DNA of 48,697 bases, from NCBI GenBank assembly GCA_016293435.1, contig JAEDEG010000003.1, forward strand, positions 1-48,697, in the 5' to 3' direction. Under the pieces are notes generated by a model that was not told where the DNA came from, did not search any database, and was given only the letters and a program-made list of their open reading frames with translations. Positions 1-8,364 of the stretch are shown piece after piece. Numbering within the stretch: the first letter of the stretch is position 1; every line of letters starts with the position of its first letter. The stretch comes from Clostridia bacterium (lineage in GTDB: Bacteria > Bacillota > Clostridia > UMGS1810). A program made the translations under genes and the position numbers.

Positions 1-55
1 ATTAAGATGTCCCCCGCCGCCTATAGAGGCGGGGGACATCTTAATTTAGTTATAT
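1..55 (-). repeat. Interspersed hairpin element, copy A (cut by window edge)
   Basis: This is the first visible part of a roughly 120-bp element found four times in the window. Only its first hairpin is visible: an 18-bp perfect stem (1-18 with 28-45) around a 9-nt loop, then the common end TTAGTTATAT. The visible part is identical to the corresponding part of the copy at 41170-41290 and in the same orientation. It lies 25 nt beyond the stop codon of galE and reads in the same direction, so it may end the galE transcript. The remaining two hairpins would lie outside the window. Confidence 0.85.
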
Positions 56-80
56 ATCTTATCTGATATTTTTAATAATA

Positions 81-1076
81 TTACAAATTTTTCAAAGTAA
101 AGTTCCAGCTGTCGGCGCACATTTTGTCAAGATCATATTGTGCTTGCCAGTTTAATTCTCTTTTTGATTTTTCCGGGTCGGCAAAGCATTTTGCAATGTC
201 TCCGGGGCGTCTGTCGGTAACTTTGTAATTAACCTTTCTGCCGCTTGCTTTTTCATAAGCTTTTACAACATCGAGCACACTGTAGCCTGTGCCGGTACCC
301 AGATTATATGCTTCAACTCCGGTAGAGGATGCAACCTTCTCAAGAGCCTTTACATGCCCTTTGCTAAGGTCAACAACATGTATATAATCTCTTACTCCGG
401 TGCCGTCGTGAGTGTCATAATCATCACCAAACACATTCAGGTATTCAAGCTTGCCTATTGCAACCTTTGCAATATATGGCACCAGATTGTTTGGCAGTCC
501 GTTGGGGTTTTCGCCAATCAAGCCGCTTTCGTGTGCACCAATGGGGTTGAAATATCTCAAAAGTGCAATGCTCCATTCGTTATCCGAAACATACAAATCA
601 GTCAGTATTCTTTCTATCATGTGCTTTGTAGCGCCGTATGGGTTGGTGGTGTGAAGCGGAAAATCCTCCTTAATGGGCACACTCGCCGGGTCACCGTATA
701 CGGTTGCAGACGAAGAGAACACAATTTTTTTGCAGTTATACTTTGCCATAGTTTGGCAAAGCACCAGTGTGCTGGTTATGTTATTATGATAATATTGCAG
801 AGGCATGCTTACAGACTCGCCCACTGCCTTGAGCCCTGCAAAGTGAATTACCGCGTCAATTTTATTTTCTTCAAAAATCTGCTCCACCTTTTCTCTGCAA
901 AGCAAATCTGCTTCATAAAACTTAAAATCCTTTTTTGATATAATTCTGATTTTGTCAAGAACTTCGGGCTTTGAATTACAGAAATTGTCAATTATGGCAA
1001 TTTCATATCCGGCATCAAGCAGCTCAACACAGGTGTGACTTCCTATAAATCCGGCTCCTCCGGTAACCAATATCAT
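81..1076 (-). CDS. galE: UDP-glucose 4-epimerase GalE
   Basis: Interconverts UDP-glucose and UDP-galactose using tightly bound NAD (Leloir pathway, supply of galactose for envelope glycans); cytoplasmic. It is an extended short-chain dehydrogenase: the N-terminus has the NAD-binding glycine motif TGGAGFIGSH, the catalytic Tyr-x3-Lys lies in NPYGATKH near residue 146, and the SSSATVYG stretch precedes it. About 331 residues is the usual length. Three starts are possible (TTG 1085, ATG 1082, ATG 1076). I chose 1076 because the AGAAAGG ribosome binding site is then 9 nt away and the protein begins MILVTGG as in the family. It is a single gene with its own promoter at 1114-1142. There are no other sugar-metabolism genes beside it. 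Confidence 0.95.
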   Translation of the reverse strand: MILVTGGAGFIGSHTCVELLDAGYEIAIIDNFCNSKPEVLDKIRIISKKDFKFYEADLLCREKVEQIFEENKIDAVIHFAGLKAVGESVSMPLQYYHNNITSTLVLCQTMAKYNCKKIVFSSSATVYGDPASVPIKEDFPLHTTNPYGATKHMIERILTDLYVSDNEWSIALLRYFNPIGAHESGLIGENPNGLPNNLVPYIAKVAIGKLEYLNVFGDDYDTHDGTGVRDYIHVVDLSKGHVKALEKVASSTGVEAYNLGTGTGYSVLDVVKAYEKASGRKVNYKVTDRRPGDIAKCFADPEKSKRELNWQAQYDLDKMCADSWNFTLKNL

Positions 1077-1113
1077 TTTCATCAACCTTTCTCACTTATA
1101 TTATCTGTAATAT

Positions 1114-1142
1114 ATTATAATATATTATTTTGACATTTTCAA
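1114..1142 (-). promoter_or_regulatory. Sigma-A promoter of galE
   Basis: On the minus strand TTGAAA (1137-1142) and TATAAT (1114-1119) are separated by exactly 17 nt, a full consensus housekeeping promoter. It lies about 35 nt upstream of the galE start. The rest of the 1086-1321 intergenic stretch is AT-rich with long T runs; I see no clear forward promoter for the next gene beyond a weak TTGACA at 1130-1135. Confidence 0.75.
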
Positions 1143-1321
1143 GTTTTTTTAATAATTTAAATAATGTAAAATTGTATAATAAAACCATGGTAATTACAAG
1201 TTTTTTTATAATTAAATATATTTTTTTTGTTTTTTTATATAAAAATTCAAAATAGGGGTAGATTTTTTTAAAAATTTAGTGCATAATAGATGTGTGATTT
1301 TTTCAGAAAGGAAGTACGTTT

Positions 1322-2530
1322 ATGAAATATTTAGTTATTCTTGCAGACGGAATGGCAGACTACCCCGTAGATGAGCTCGGCGGCAAAACTCCCATGGAAG
1401 TTGCCGCAAAGCCCAATATGGATGCTCTTGCCTCTTTAGGTGAGGTCGGCATTTCGTACAATGTGCCCGATAATATTGCCCCCGGCAGTGATGTTGCTAA
1501 TTTGTCTGTAATGGGCTACGATCCCCTGAAGTTTTATACCGGCCGTTCTCCTCTCGAGGCAGTCAGCATGGGAATCGACATTAAGCCCACAGATATGGTT
1601 TTTAGATGTAATGTTGTTAACGTGACCGAGGAGCAAGAAAATTATTGCGATAAAATAATCACCGACCACAGCGCAGACGAAATTACTTCCGAAGAGTCTC
1701 GCATACTCATAGAAGCTGTTCAGAAAGCCTTCGGAAATGAAACATATTCTTTTTATCCGGGCGTCAGCTACCGTCACGCCCTTGTGTGGGATAACGGTCC
1801 CGATAAATTTACACTAACTCCGCCCCATGATATTCTCGAAAAAAGAATTGGCGATTATATAACCGATGACGAAAACAGCAGGCCGCTTTTTGATATGATG
1901 AAAAAAAGCTATGATATTCTAAATAATCATCCGGTTAATATAGAACGCGCCAAAAGAGGTCTCAAAAAAGCCAACTCAATTTGGATTTGGGGTGAGGGCA
2001 GAAAGCCTAAGCTCGAAAGCTTTGAATCTCTCTACGGTTTGAGCGGCAGCGTTATTTCAGCTGTAGACCTCATAAAGGGCATAGGAATTTGTGCCGATCT
2101 CAACTCGATTGATGTAGAAGGTGCCACCGGAAATATACATACAAACTTTGACGGTAAGGCTCAGGCGTGCCTTGATGCAATCAAAAGCGGAAGTGACTTT
2201 GTTTTTGTTCATATGGAAGCCCCCGATGAATGTGGACATCGCCACGAGGTAGAAAACAAAGTCAAATCAATAGAACTGATAGACGAAAAGGTGGTCGGAT
2301 TTTTAAGAAAGTCTCTCAGCGATGCCGGCATCGATTACAAAATGATGATATTGCCCGACCATCCTACACCGCTTTGCCTCAGAACTCACACCCGTGACGG
2401 TGTACCCTACATTATATATGACAGTCGAAACGAAGTCTCCTCCGGCGTAGATACTTTTACGGAAAAAACTGCAAGATCCACCGGCATAGTTGTTGAAAAG
2501 GGATGTAATCTTATGCGGCATTTTATATAA
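1322..2530 (+). CDS. Cofactor-independent phosphoglycerate mutase-like enzyme (possible homoserine kinase)
   Basis: A 402-residue protein of the alkaline-phosphatase superfamily, close to archaeal-type 2,3-bisphosphoglycerate-independent phosphoglycerate mutase (ApgM). It starts MKYLVILADGMADYP, with the first metal-binding Asp, and has the APGSDVANLSVMGYDP block that carries the nucleophile region; late DHPTP and MEAPDECGH segments supply further metal ligands. Established knowledge: a bacterial branch of this family of about 400 residues has been proposed to act as homoserine kinase, usually beside threonine genes. No threonine genes are adjacent here, so the reaction cannot be decided from context. 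A clear AAGGAAG ribosome binding site precedes the ATG. It is followed 24 nt later by a two-component system, probably unrelated in function. Confidence 0.8.
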   Translation: MKYLVILADGMADYPVDELGGKTPMEVAAKPNMDALASLGEVGISYNVPDNIAPGSDVANLSVMGYDPLKFYTGRSPLEAVSMGIDIKPTDMVFRCNVVNVTEEQENYCDKIITDHSADEITSEESRILIEAVQKAFGNETYSFYPGVSYRHALVWDNGPDKFTLTPPHDILEKRIGDYITDDENSRPLFDMMKKSYDILNNHPVNIERAKRGLKKANSIWIWGEGRKPKLESFESLYGLSGSVISAVDLIKGIGICADLNSIDVEGATGNIHTNFDGKAQACLDAIKSGSDFVFVHMEAPDECGHRHEVENKVKSIELIDEKVVGFLRKSLSDAGIDYKMMILPDHPTPLCLRTHTRDGVPYIIYDSRNEVSSGVDTFTEKTARSTGIVVEKGCNLMRHFI

Positions 2531-2554
2531 TATACTAATCGGAAATGAGGTATA

Positions 2555-3244
2555 ATGATGAATGGTTTCAACAATGTTTTGATCGCAGATGATGATAAAA
2601 ATATATGTGAGCTAATTAGATTGTATCTTGAAAAAGACGGCTTCAATTCTGTATGCGTTTATGACGGACAGGCTGCTGTTGATGCAGTCACAACCGGGGA
2701 TTTTTCAATCGTTATATTAGATATAATGATGCCCAAGCTCGGCGGCATGGACGCCCTAAAGCAAATTAGAAAATCCAGTGATATCCCGGTTATTATGCTT
2801 ACTGCCAAGGGCGAGGTTATAGACAAAATTCTCGGTTTGGAAATAGGAGCCGATGATTATATTGTAAAACCCTTTGAGCCCAAAGAGCTTATTGCACGCA
2901 TAAAAGCAGTGCTTCGCCGTTACGGAGGCGTTGCCGAAAAGGACGAGGCAATGGTTTTTGAAAATCTCTATATCAACAAAAGCACCTACGAAATGAAGGT
3001 AAATAATGTTGATGTAGATATACCGCCAAAAGAACTTGAACTTCTTTGCTTTATGTGCAGTCACCCCAACAAGGTATACACAAGGGACCAGCTTCTAAAC
3101 GAGGTTTGGGGATATGATTATTACGGAGATTCACGAACGGTAGACGTTCATGTTAAGCGCCTTAGAGAAAAAATAGACGGCGTATCGGATAAATGGAATT
3201 TAAAAACAGTGTGGGGTGTCGGATATAAATTTGAGGTGAAATAA
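2555..3244 (+). CDS. OmpR/PhoB-family response regulator
   Basis: A 229-residue DNA-binding response regulator. The receiver domain (about 8-120) has the acidic pocket ADDDKN, the phosphorylatable Asp56 in VILDIMMP, the conserved Thr in MLTAKG and the Lys in VKPFEP. A winged-helix C-terminal effector domain follows (about 130-228), with the typical ending SRTVDVHVKRLREKI and WGVGYKF. GAGG lies just upstream of tandem ATG codons; I kept the first. Its stop codon abuts the ATG of the histidine kinase, so the two are co-transcribed and translationally coupled. The downstream htrA gene suggests an envelope-stress role, as in CssRS, but that is inference from position only. Confidence 0.92.
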   Translation: MMNGFNNVLIADDDKNICELIRLYLEKDGFNSVCVYDGQAAVDAVTTGDFSIVILDIMMPKLGGMDALKQIRKSSDIPVIMLTAKGEVIDKILGLEIGADDYIVKPFEPKELIARIKAVLRRYGGVAEKDEAMVFENLYINKSTYEMKVNNVDVDIPPKELELLCFMCSHPNKVYTRDQLLNEVWGYDYYGDSRTVDVHVKRLREKIDGVSDKWNLKTVWGVGYKFEVK

Positions 3245-4663
3245 ATGAGAAAAAGCGTTTTAAAAAGCATGGTGTTTGGAGCACTATCTGTAATGCTTGT
3301 TTCCATGCTGGTTCTGACTCTCGTTTTTTTCTACAGTGTAAAATCCAATATTGTCAGCGAAACCTACGCAGATATGAACAACTGTCTTGAGAATATCCGC
3401 CCGCTTGCCAAAATGTCACTAGACTTTACAACAAGAAAAATGCTCATGTTTTTTCAGGCTTCCATACAGCAATTCAGTAATATGACTAAATATAACTTGA
3501 TTGTATGTGAGTCCGACGGTGGCATTATATGGAGCGATGTCGAAATCAGCAATTCAGAATTTGAAAAATATTTTTATTTGTCAAAATCAAAGTTTGGGAA
3601 AAGACCGTTAATGCGTACAGCCGGAATTTTTGATGATATATACGGCGGCGGCACAATCACATCTGCCGAAATTGTAAAAAGTGACTCCTCAGACAACTTC
3701 TGGTACGTTTTTTGTTCAGCAAGTGCTCCGAGCATAAGCAGCCTGTTTACCAATGTTTTGCTCGAGGTTATGCTCATGGTGCTCGCGGCACTAATGTTTA
3801 TGGCCGTTTTTCTGTATCTTATTACCAACAGTATAACGTCGCCGCTCCGAAAAATAAACTCAGCCGTAAAAGCTTTTTCCAAAGGAGATTTCAGCCGCAG
3901 AGTTCATTATAAATCCGGCAATGAACTCGGTGAGCTTGCCGACAATATAAATGCCATGGCAGACAGTATAGAAAATCTCGAAAGAATGCGTTCGGATTTT
4001 GTATCTGATGTATCTCACGAGCTGCGCACTCCCATGACTTCAATTTCCGGTTTTGTTGAGGGCTTGCTTGACGGAACAATTCCCAAAGAAAACAGTGAAA
4101 AATACCTTTCCATTGTTTTGTCCGAATCAAAGCGTTTGTCGAGGCTTGTTAATGATTTGCTCAATATTTCGCGCTTTGACCGCGGAAAAACAAAGCTCAA
4201 CCGTACCGATTTTAACATTCTTGAGCTGGCTAAAGTGATTTTAATAAAGTTCGAGTCAGAAGTAACCAAAAAGGATATTAATGTTGAGTTTGACAGCGAT
4301 TCGCCTGAGTGTATTGTAAACGCCGACAAAGATTTGTATACCCAGGTGCTTACAAACATAGTTCACAATGCTGTTAAATTTACCAATACAGGCGGAACAA
4401 TCAGGTTGAAGCTTAGTGAAAAAAATAATAAATGCTTTTTCACGGTAGAAAATTCCGGAAAAGGAATAGAAAAGGATAAGCTCAATTTCATTTGGGAGCG
4501 ATTTTACAAAACCGATGATTCCAGAAGTACAGACAAATCGGGTGTCGGATTGGGTCTGTATATTGTAAAACGAATAATTGATGCTCACGGTGAAAATATA
4601 TATGTAACAAGCACTCCGAATGTGGTTACAAAATTCACCTTTACGGCAGAATTATCTAATTGA
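3245..4663 (+). CDS. Membrane sensor histidine kinase (partner of 2555-3244)
   Basis: A 472-residue sensor kinase. Two membrane segments (about 8-32 and 170-195) enclose an extracytoplasmic sensing region of roughly 135 residues. A HAMP linker (SPLRKINSAVKAFSKGDF) follows, then the dimerisation domain with the phospho-accepting His258 in SDVSHELRTP, and an ATPase domain with NIVHNAVKFT (N box), the ENSGKGI G1 region and GVGLGLYIVK (G2). It starts directly after the regulator stop codon with GAGGTG as ribosome binding site. It is followed 80 nt later by htrA, which has its own promoter. The sensed signal cannot be read from the sequence. Confidence 0.92.
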   Translation: MRKSVLKSMVFGALSVMLVSMLVLTLVFFYSVKSNIVSETYADMNNCLENIRPLAKMSLDFTTRKMLMFFQASIQQFSNMTKYNLIVCESDGGIIWSDVEISNSEFEKYFYLSKSKFGKRPLMRTAGIFDDIYGGGTITSAEIVKSDSSDNFWYVFCSASAPSISSLFTNVLLEVMLMVLAALMFMAVFLYLITNSITSPLRKINSAVKAFSKGDFSRRVHYKSGNELGELADNINAMADSIENLERMRSDFVSDVSHELRTPMTSISGFVEGLLDGTIPKENSEKYLSIVLSESKRLSRLVNDLLNISRFDRGKTKLNRTDFNILELAKVILIKFESEVTKKDINVEFDSDSPECIVNADKDLYTQVLTNIVHNAVKFTNTGGTIRLKLSEKNNKCFFTVENSGKGIEKDKLNFIWERFYKTDDSRSTDKSGVGLGLYIVKRIIDAHGENIYVTSTPNVVTKFTFTAELSN

Positions 4664-4689
4664 TTTATTTTTTACACTTTATTCATACT

Positions 4690-4718
4690 TTGTTAAAATT
4701 TATATTGTAATATAAAAT
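4690..4718 (+). promoter_or_regulatory. Candidate promoter of htrA
   Basis: TTGTTA (4690-4695) and TAAAAT (4713-4718) are 17 nt apart, about 25 nt upstream of the htrA start, which is preceded by AGGAGG. It separates htrA from the two-component genes and is where the response regulator could act. No regulator binding site is recognised. Confidence 0.55.
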
Positions 4719-4743
4719 TAATAAAACAGTAGGAGGTATTAAT

Positions 4744-6237
4744 ATGAGTGAATTTAACAATGAATTTGAAAGACAAGACGGTAACAATCAGTTACCCGAA
4801 GACAACAATGTTGCTCATAATGAGCCTGAGGAAAGTGTTGCTGCAGATGCGGTAAATTTTTCCGGAAGTGAAGAAGAATCGTATCATACTGCAGACGGTT
4901 CGGATTATAACACAGTTGATGAACCTGCAGGAACAACATATACATCTCAGACCGAAGAAGAACGCACAGATTCGTACTATATGTACCACGGTGATGAAGA
5001 TGCCAACATATCCTCACAGCCGTTTTACAAGAGCAATTTTAAGAAAAAAAAGGCAAAAAGATATGTTTCTGTGCCTGCAGCAATAGTTGCAATGATACTT
5101 ACCGCCACCGTTTCCATTACCGGAAGCGCGCTGGTATCTCAGTTTAACCTGTTTGGCAAAAATCAGACAAGATTATCTGCGAACAATGGTGCAAAGGTTT
5201 CTGTAGAAGATAACATTTCAGCTTCCGAAAAAACAGTAGACGGAAAAAAGGCTTCACTCAATTCAGTTAGCGGAAAGGTTCTTACAACTCCCGAAATTGT
5301 CGACCTTGTAGGTCCTGCCGTTGTTGGTATTGTTAACAAAACAACCTATGGCAACGCCTATGGCTACTACGGCTTCTTCGGCGGTGATGTCAATAAAGAA
5401 ATTGAGCAGTCAAGCGGCTCCGGTGTTATAATAAGCTCCGATGGTTACATTGTTACCAATAATCACGTTGTAGAAAATGCCACAAAAATATCGGTAATAC
5501 TCAGCAACAGCGAAGAGTACGAAGGTAAGGTTGTTGGTTTGGATGCTTCAACCGATTTGGCGGTAATCAAAATCGAAGCCTCCAATCTGACATATGCCCA
5601 GATGGGAACAAGCTCGTCTCTAAGAGTCGGTGAAACGGCAGTTGCCATCGGCAATCCACTCGGTCAGGAATTTGCCGGCACAACAACCCAAGGCATTATA
5701 AGTGGTCTTAACCGTTCTGTTACAATTGACAATAAGACCATGAATCTTATTCAGACTGATGCTGCCATCAATCCCGGCAACTCCGGCGGTGCACTTGTAA
5801 ATGAATATGGTCAGCTTATCGGCATAAATACAGCCAAAATTTCGTCAGATACTCTCGAGGGGCTTGGCTTTGCTATTCCTATTGACGAAGCCAAACCCAT
5901 AATACAGGAGCTCATAGACAACGGCTATGTAACCGGACGTCCGGTTATCGGTATTGCCGGCAGAGCTGTTACTTCTCAGGATGCTCAGGCATACAATATG
6001 AAGGTCGGTGTTTATGTTTCAAGTCTTACACCCAACGGCCCTGCCTATATGTCAGGTATAAAGATTGGTGATATAATTGTAGAATGTGACGGCGAGCCGA
6101 TTGAGACCGTTGATGATATCAATGATATCAAAAACAAAAAAAATCCGGGTGATGAGATAACTCTCAAGATATATAGAAAGGGAGAGTATAAGGATATCAA
6201 GATTATTTTGGGCGAAGAAAATCCCAACGCTCAATAA
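4744..6237 (+). CDS. htrA: HtrA/DegP-type membrane-anchored serine protease
   Basis: A 497-residue trypsin-like protease that degrades or refolds damaged proteins outside the membrane. Residues 1-100 are an acidic, low-complexity cytoplasmic tail, followed by a basic KKKKAKR stretch and a single membrane anchor (about 107-135). The protease domain has the full triad: His241 in TNNHVV, Asp271 in STDLAVI and Ser347 in GNSGG. One PDZ domain (about 395-490) closes the protein, with the GIKIGDIIVECDG core. This is the usual Gram-positive HtrA architecture, with a longer than usual acidic tail. AGGAGG precedes the ATG. It follows a sensor kinase/regulator pair that probably controls it. Confidence 0.95.
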   Translation: MSEFNNEFERQDGNNQLPEDNNVAHNEPEESVAADAVNFSGSEEESYHTADGSDYNTVDEPAGTTYTSQTEEERTDSYYMYHGDEDANISSQPFYKSNFKKKKAKRYVSVPAAIVAMILTATVSITGSALVSQFNLFGKNQTRLSANNGAKVSVEDNISASEKTVDGKKASLNSVSGKVLTTPEIVDLVGPAVVGIVNKTTYGNAYGYYGFFGGDVNKEIEQSSGSGVIISSDGYIVTNNHVVENATKISVILSNSEEYEGKVVGLDASTDLAVIKIEASNLTYAQMGTSSSLRVGETAVAIGNPLGQEFAGTTTQGIISGLNRSVTIDNKTMNLIQTDAAINPGNSGGALVNEYGQLIGINTAKISSDTLEGLGFAIPIDEAKPIIQELIDNGYVTGRPVIGIAGRAVTSQDAQAYNMKVGVYVSSLTPNGPAYMSGIKIGDIIVECDGEPIETVDDINDIKNKKNPGDEITLKIYRKGEYKDIKIILGEENPNAQ

Positions 6238-6303
6238 TTAAGAGTGTGCTGACTTTTTTGCCAATTTGAAATTCCCTATCACAAAATATTTTATTGTAAA
6301 ATA

Positions 6304-6340
6304 GGCAGGAACAGCCATAATTTGGCTTTCCTGCCTCATT
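6304..6340. terminator. Bidirectional terminator between htrA and the PFK gene
   Basis: GGCAGGAA (6304-6311) pairs with TTCCTGCC (6328-6335), with an inner AGCCA/TGGCT stem, followed by TCATTTTT. The two flanking genes converge, so it probably ends both transcripts. Confidence 0.8.
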
Positions 6341-6355
6341 TTTAATATGGGGTTT

Positions 6356-7570
6356 TTATCTGGATATGTATGCCGGTTTACCGTTTTTGTATATTACGTT
6401 TCGCTCACCGATTATAAGCGGAGCAGCATATTTTACAAATTCGTCTGTCACGTCATTTCCGTTTTTTGAAATAAAGCTTTCCGGCACAGTTTTTTCTCCA
6501 TTGGCTATTTTTTTAATATCCAAACATTCATATTCGATTTGATATTTTTTGCAATCCGTTCTTCTCATCGAAATCATTTTTCCGCTTTCACCGTTAAACG
6601 CGGCTTCAACAGCGGCACATCCGCATCCAAACGCTTCCGAAATATCTGTTAATGATGCGTTGTGAGCGGCACATCTTTGTAAAATGTTCAATTCTACACT
6701 TCTCACCTTGATTCCGAGTCTCTTTTTTATAAGAAATTCAAGCTTTTTGCCCGCACCTCCCAACTGACCGTGTCCAAACATATCTTTTCGTGTCTCCTTA
6801 GAATCCTCGGCTATATATGTACCGTCTGAATATTTAATTCCCTCCGATACAGCAACTATTACGGTATTCTGATTCAAAAGCTTTTGTCTTATATCATACA
6901 AAAATTTTTCCTCATCAAAGGGCTTTTCGGGAAGATAAATCAGATCCGGCGCACTTAGCTTTTCATCTCTTGCCAGTGCAGATGCCGCAGTCAGCCAACC
7001 GGCATTCCTGCCCATAATTTCAACAACCAACACATTTTTAATATCATAGCAGCCTGCATCTTGCGCCATTTCCGAAACAGATGTAGCAATATACTTTGCA
7101 CAGCTGCCATATCCTGGGCAGTGGTCTGTACCAATCAGATCATTGTCTATGGTTTTGGGTATACCCATAATCTTTATACCTTTGTCACGGCATATATCCG
7201 ATAGACACATTACCGTATCCATCGAATCATTACCTCCGATGTAAAAAAAGTATCCGACATCCATTTCTTTGAATACAGAAATTATTTTTTTAATTTCTTC
7301 ATCAGAATCTTTTTTCAGACGATATCTGCATGATCCCAAATACGACGAAGGAGTCTGCATCAAAAGGTCTATGTTTTCTTTTTTATCAAAAATTTCGTTA
7401 AGGTTTACAAATTCGCTGCGCAAAACTCCCTTGATTCCGTTTACCGCACCGTATATAATGCCGTGATTTTCGTCTTCAAGGTATTTATTGATTGCACCTG
7501 CAAGTGAAGCGTTTATAACGGTGGTAGGACCTCCGGACTGACCTATTACTGCATTTTTTAAATTTGACAT
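6356..7570 (-). CDS. pfp: Pyrophosphate-dependent 6-phosphofructokinase
   Basis: A 404-residue phosphofructokinase that makes fructose 1,6-bisphosphate in glycolysis. Two residues known to separate pyrophosphate from ATP enzymes are both of the pyrophosphate type. The GGNDS motif has Asp115 where ATP enzymes have Gly, and GIPKTIDND has Lys139 where ATP enzymes have Gly. The catalytic TIDND and the MGRNAGW sugar-phosphate motif are intact. The N-terminal QSGGPT is also typical. The reaction would be reversible and save ATP. GGGAGG lies 10 nt before the ATG. It is the second gene of an operon with the CpXC protein, 3 nt downstream of its stop codon. The donor choice is inferred from residues, not measured. 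Confidence 0.9.
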   Translation of the reverse strand: MSNLKNAVIGQSGGPTTVINASLAGAINKYLEDENHGIIYGAVNGIKGVLRSEFVNLNEIFDKKENIDLLMQTPSSYLGSCRYRLKKDSDEEIKKIISVFKEMDVGYFFYIGGNDSMDTVMCLSDICRDKGIKIMGIPKTIDNDLIGTDHCPGYGSCAKYIATSVSEMAQDAGCYDIKNVLVVEIMGRNAGWLTAASALARDEKLSAPDLIYLPEKPFDEEKFLYDIRQKLLNQNTVIVAVSEGIKYSDGTYIAEDSKETRKDMFGHGQLGGAGKKLEFLIKKRLGIKVRSVELNILQRCAAHNASLTDISEAFGCGCAAVEAAFNGESGKMISMRRTDCKKYQIEYECLDIKKIANGEKTVPESFISKNGNDVTDEFVKYAAPLIIGERNVIYKNGKPAYISR

Positions 7571-7573
7571 AAA

Positions 7574-8206
7574 TTAATTACCTCCCGACTCTACATAACT
7601 TTTTACAGAAAATCTGTTAATCTGATTCCAATATTTTTTCAAATCAAAATCTGTGTACCTGATATCGCTTTCATCAAATGACGAAATAGGAATCTTATAT
7701 TTATCAATGACGTTGTTATTGCTGTCATAACGGTTAAAATGAAAATTCTTATCATCAATGCTGTCGAATATTATATTGAATGTGTTAATCGGTGTAGCCT
7801 GAGCATCACTGAATGAACAAAGCTTTATATACTCAATATATCTGTCGTCGAGGTTTGACATAAAAATTTTTGCTTTTTCAATCGCTTCAATCTGATATGT
7901 AACAATTCTGAATCTATATTCGCTGCATGTCAAAAGGTAAGGCGCGGCAAATTTTTCTGTACAAAGGTCAGGAGTCAAAGTCGGCAAAACCCTTATTGCA
8001 AATTTTGCTTTGCGGCTGAAAATGACCATGGGAAGCTCAAAAGTAAATTCGGCTGAGCAGTTTTTACAAACAACCTTGTTGATATTATTTTCAAAAAATA
8101 AATTTGCGTCATGTGTATCGAGGTCAATAACTGTTGTCATAAGCTGCCTGACCAGGAACATTTCGTTGCAATCCTGGCATTTGCAGGCAATAGCTGAGTA
8201 ACTCAT
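7574..8206 (-). CDS. CpXC-domain protein
   Basis: A 210-residue protein with an N-terminal cysteine-rich module: CKCQDC near residue 8 and CKNC near residue 48 form two pairs expected to bind a metal, the hallmark of the CpXC family. The remainder is an alpha/beta region with no motif I recognise. The function of the family is unknown. It is the first gene of an operon with the pyrophosphate phosphofructokinase (3-nt gap). The same-strand promoter at 8240-8269 lies just upstream. There is no signal peptide or membrane segment, so it is likely cytoplasmic. Confidence 0.8.
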   Translation of the reverse strand: MSYSAIACKCQDCNEMFLVRQLMTTVIDLDTHDANLFFENNINKVVCKNCSAEFTFELPMVIFSRKAKFAIRVLPTLTPDLCTEKFAAPYLLTCSEYRFRIVTYQIEAIEKAKIFMSNLDDRYIEYIKLCSFSDAQATPINTFNIIFDSIDDKNFHFNRYDSNNNVIDKYKIPISSFDESDIRYTDFDLKKYWNQINRFSVKSYVESGGN

Positions 8207-8239
8207 AAGATTTCACACCCTTTATATTTTGTATTATTA

Positions 8240-8269
8240 ATTATACCACAAAACCTATGTTTATTTCAA
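8240..8269 (-). promoter_or_regulatory. Promoter of the CpXC-pfp operon
   Basis: On the minus strand TTGAAA (8264-8269) and TATAAT (8240-8245) are 18 nt apart, upstream of the CpXC start. It is back to back with the glyA promoter at 8303-8331. Confidence 0.65.
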
Positions 8270-8302
8270 CAAAAAAATTTTATATAAATTTTTCTTTTTC
8301 TA

Positions 8303-8331
8303 TTGAAAAAAGAACAAAAAAATTATATAAT
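8303..8331 (+). promoter_or_regulatory. Promoter of glyA
   Basis: TTGAAA (8303-8308), 17 nt, TATAAT (8326-8331). Transcription would start near 8338, leaving a leader of about 27 nt. That is too short for a folate or glycine riboswitch and rules out translation from the upstream in-frame ATG at 8257. Confidence 0.8.
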
Positions 8332-8364
8332 AGAATATATATTAAATTTGGAGGAAAATACATA

